From Comamonadaceae bacterium (lineage in GTDB: Bacteria; Pseudomonadota; Gammaproteobacteria; Burkholderiales; Burkholderiaceae_C): a stretch of DNA of 33,610 bases. The translations under genes and the position numbers were made by a program. The stretch is taken from contig JANXSU010000271.1 in assembly GCA_025356545.1 (NCBI GenBank), positions 1-33,610 of the forward strand. The letters run 5' to 3'. The notes beneath the pieces were generated by a model. That model did not search any database and was not told where the DNA came from. It saw only the letters and a list, made by a program, of their open reading frames with translations. This document shows, in pieces, positions 31,741 to 33,610 of this stretch (positions within the stretch are counted from its first letter, which is position 1; each line of letters opens with the position of its first letter).

Positions 31741-33610
31741 GCACGACACTTATGACCAACACTACAACCACCGACCTGTCGCGCCGCACCTTTCTGGCCA
31801 GCACCAGTGCCGCCGCGGGTGGCTTGATGCTGAGCTTTCACGTCCCTTTCGCCAACGCGCAAGACGCCGCGCCCGAGGTCAATGCCTGGGTCGTCGTCAA
31901 GCCCGATGACACGGTGGTCGTGCGCATTGCCCGCGCCGAAATGGGCCAGGGCACACTCACCGGCTTGGCGCAGATGGTGGCCGAGGAGCTGGAATGCAAC
32001 TGGGCCAAAGTCACCACCGAACACCCCACGCCGGGCACAAGCCTGGCGCGCAAACGCGTCTGGGGCAACTTCAATGCCACCGGCAGCCGGGGCATTCGCG
32101 AATCGCAAGACTACGTGCGCAAGGGCGGTGCCGCCGCCCGCATGGTGCTGGTGCAAGCCGCAGCCGACGCCTGGGGCGTGCCTGCGGCCGAATGCGTAGC
32201 CGCCAACAGCGTCATCACACACAAGGCCAGCAAGCGCCATACCAGCTATGGCAAGGTGGCCGCTGCGGCCGCCAAGCTCACACCGCCGGACGCTGCCAGC
32301 ATTGTTTTGAAAGACCCCAAAGACTGGCGCCTGATCGGCAAGCGCATCGCCCGACTGGACACGGTCAAAAAAACCATGGGCGCGCAGAACTACGGTATTG
32401 ACGTGAATCTGCCCGGCATGCTGAACGCGGCCATCCGCGACTGCCCGGTGTTTGGCGGCAAGGTCAAGAGCTTTAACGCCGCCAGCATCGAACGCCGCCC
32501 CGGCGTCAAGAAAGTAGTCCAGGTTGGCGACAGCGCTGTGGCCGTGGTGGCCGATACCTGGTGGCGCGCCAAGACAGCGGTCGAGGCCTTGTCGATTGAG
32601 TGGGACTTGGGACCCAACGCACAAGCGTCCAGCGCCAGCATCGCCGAGGTGCTCAAAGGCGGGCTGGACGCCAAGGATGCCGTGGTGGGTAACTCGCAGG
32701 GCGACGCACCCGCCGCCCTGGCCAGCGCAGCGCGCAAGATTGAGGCGATTTATTCCTACCCCTACCAGAGCCATTCGCCCATGGAGCCCATGAACGCCAC
32801 CGCGCGCTGGACGCCTGAGCGTTGTGAAGTCTGGGTGCCCACGCAAAACGCGGAAGCCTCGCTGGCGGCCACGGCAGAGGCCGCCGGGCTGCCCCCGGCC
32901 AAGTGCGATGTGTACCAGGAGTATCTGGGCGGTGGTTTTGGTCGCCGAGCACGCAACGATTACGTCACCCAGGCCGTGCTGATCGCCAAAACCCTGCCCG
33001 GCACGCCGGTCAAGCTGATCTGGACGCGCGAAGAAGACATGTCGCACGGCTTCTACCACCCCATCACGCAGTGCAAGCTCACGGCGGGGCTGGACGACAA
33101 AGGCAACGTCAACGCCTTGCACATGCGCATTTCGGGCCAGTCTATTTTGGCCACAGTGGCCCCGCAGGCCATCAAGAATGGCAAAGACCCGGTGGTTTTC
33201 CAGGGCTTGGAGGCCTCTGGGCCTGAGGGCACCTTTGGCTACAACATCCCCAACCTGCTGATCGACCACGCCATGCGCAATCCGCATGTGCCTGCGGCCT
33301 TTTGGCGCGGGGTGAACCTGAATCAAAACACGATTTACGTGGAGTCCTTCATCGACGAGCTGGCCAACGCCACCGGGCAAGACCCACTGGCCTTCAGGCG
33401 CAAGCTGCTGGTCAACAGCCCCAAGCACTTGGCAGTGCTCAACACCGTGGCCAGCAAGGCCGGTTGGGACAAGCCCGCACCCAAAGGCGTGTTCCGGGGC
33501 TTGGCGCAAACCATGGGCTTTGGCAGCTATGTGGCGGCCTGCGCCGAGGTGTCGGTCAGCGCGGCGGGCGAGTTGACGGTGCACCGCATCGTCGCCGCCA
33601 CCGACAGCGG
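31737..33610 (+). CDS. molybdopterin-binding large subunit of a second Mo hydroxylase, cut by window edge
   Basis: The first 624 residues of an IorB-like molybdopterin subunit; no stop occurs before the window end. A Tat signal (SRRTFL at residues 15-20, then a small-residue hydrophobic core to about 41) shows periplasmic export. Cofactor-binding landmarks are [43 protein letters not shown] and [12 protein letters not shown], the last being the classic Mo-pterin loop. The catalytic Glu motif near the C-terminus lies beyond the window. Compared with the subunit at 16651-18858, this one has the standard GGGFGRR loop where that one has CYGRNG, so they belong to different subgroups and probably have different substrates. 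It oxidises an aldehyde or N-heterocycle, by family; the exact one is unknown. Confidence 0.9.
   Translation, partial: MSTTLMTNTTTTDLSRRTFLASTSAAAGGLMLSFHVPFANAQDAAPEVNAWVVVKPDDTVVVRIARAEMGQGTLTGLAQMVAEELECNWAKVTTEHPTPGTSLARKRVWGNFNATGSRGIRESQDYVRKGGAAARMVLVQAAADAWGVPAAECVAANSVITHKASKRHTSYGKVAAAAAKLTPPDAASIVLKDPKDWRLIGKRIARLDTVKKTMGAQNYGIDVNLPGMLNAAIRDCPVFGGKVKSFNAASIERRPGVKKVVQVGDSAVAVVADTWWRAKTAVEALSIEWDLGPNAQASSASIAEVLKGGLDAKDAVVGNSQGDAPAALASAARKIEAIYSYPYQSHSPMEPMNATARWTPERCEVWVPTQNAEASLAATAEAAGLPPAKCDVYQEYLGGGFGRRARNDYVTQAVLIAKTLPGTPVKLIWTREEDMSHGFYHPITQCKLTAGLDDKGNVNALHMRISGQSILATVAPQAIKNGKDPVVFQGLEASGPEGTFGYNIPNLLIDHAMRNPHVPAAFWRGVNLNQNTIYVESFIDELANATGQDPLAFRRKLLVNSPKHLAVLNTVASKAGWDKPAPKGVFRGLAQTMGFGSYVAACAEVSVSAAGELTVHRIVAATDS

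Noticed and set aside
31641-33584. 647-codon reading frame on the minus strand
   Set aside because: It is exactly antisense to the molybdopterin large-subunit gene, whose motifs and signal peptide are unambiguous. Its composition (Gly/His/Val/Arg-rich) is that of a high-GC shadow frame.
1-33610. tRNA, rRNA, CRISPR arrays, insertion sequences, prophage genes
   Set aside because: None found: no regularly spaced direct repeats, no transposase or integrase motifs and no cloverleaf-like sequence noticed by eye.

Overview
ORGANISM. The gene content and high-GC codon usage point to a betaproteobacterium, most likely of the Comamonadaceae (Rhodoferax, Polaromonas or Comamonas-like). The clues are a close match to Comamonas-type MobA, two orphan Bug/TctC binding proteins inside catabolic operons, an E. 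coli-type GshA, and a dispersed inverted repeat of a kind I associate with Proteobacteria including this family. This is judged from protein recognition, not from a search. No tRNA, rRNA, CRISPR array, insertion sequence or phage gene was seen. LAYOUT. (1) 1-4554, housekeeping and small modules: a DEDDy exonuclease and a DNA-protein-crosslink (SRAP) protein that lacks its catalytic Cys2; RluE and a methyltransferase; a Gfo/Idh/MocA oxidoreductase; a DinJ-YafQ toxin-antitoxin pair; a small membrane protein. (2) 4748-10703, an aromatic catabolic operon read leftward (MobA-like flavin hydroxylase, Bug protein, gentisate-dioxygenase-like bicupin, amidohydrolase-2) with a divergent LysR regulator and a palindromic LysR-type site between them. 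(3) 10756-16588: a 48-residue basic protein, a decayed DUF924 fragment, the gshA-ylqF-DHH phosphoesterase operon, then NUDIX, DEDDh exonuclease and GNAT genes. (4) 16651-23406, a six-gene leftward operon: CaiB-type CoA-transferase, crotonase, NADPH:quinone oxidoreductase, Bug protein, and a [2Fe-2S]/molybdopterin hydroxylase pair. (5) 23534-26288: a soluble PAS-PAS hybrid histidine kinase overlapping an RluA-family pseudouridine synthase, followed by a decayed universal-stress-protein tail. (6) 26429-28234: a MesD-like core methionine synthase followed 24 bp later by a PF10014-type 2-oxoglutarate/Fe(II) dioxygenase. (7) 28352-31059: an AMP-forming acyl-CoA ligase overlapping a luciferase-like flavin oxidoreductase. 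(8) 31237 to the window end: a second molybdenum hydroxylase pair, its large subunit cut by the window edge. HOW IT WORKS TOGETHER. The window mixes conserved housekeeping genes (glutathione synthesis, ribosome GTPase, rRNA modification) with catabolic cassettes. Each catabolic cassette is a complete transcription unit with its own regulator or binding protein. Their substrates cannot be read from sequence; in the MobA/gentisate operon the two key annotations do not fit one textbook pathway. The most interesting candidate is the MesD-like synthase beside a 2OG dioxygenase: described MesD enzymes are reported to need oxygen and a DUF1852 partner, and no DUF1852 gene is visible here.
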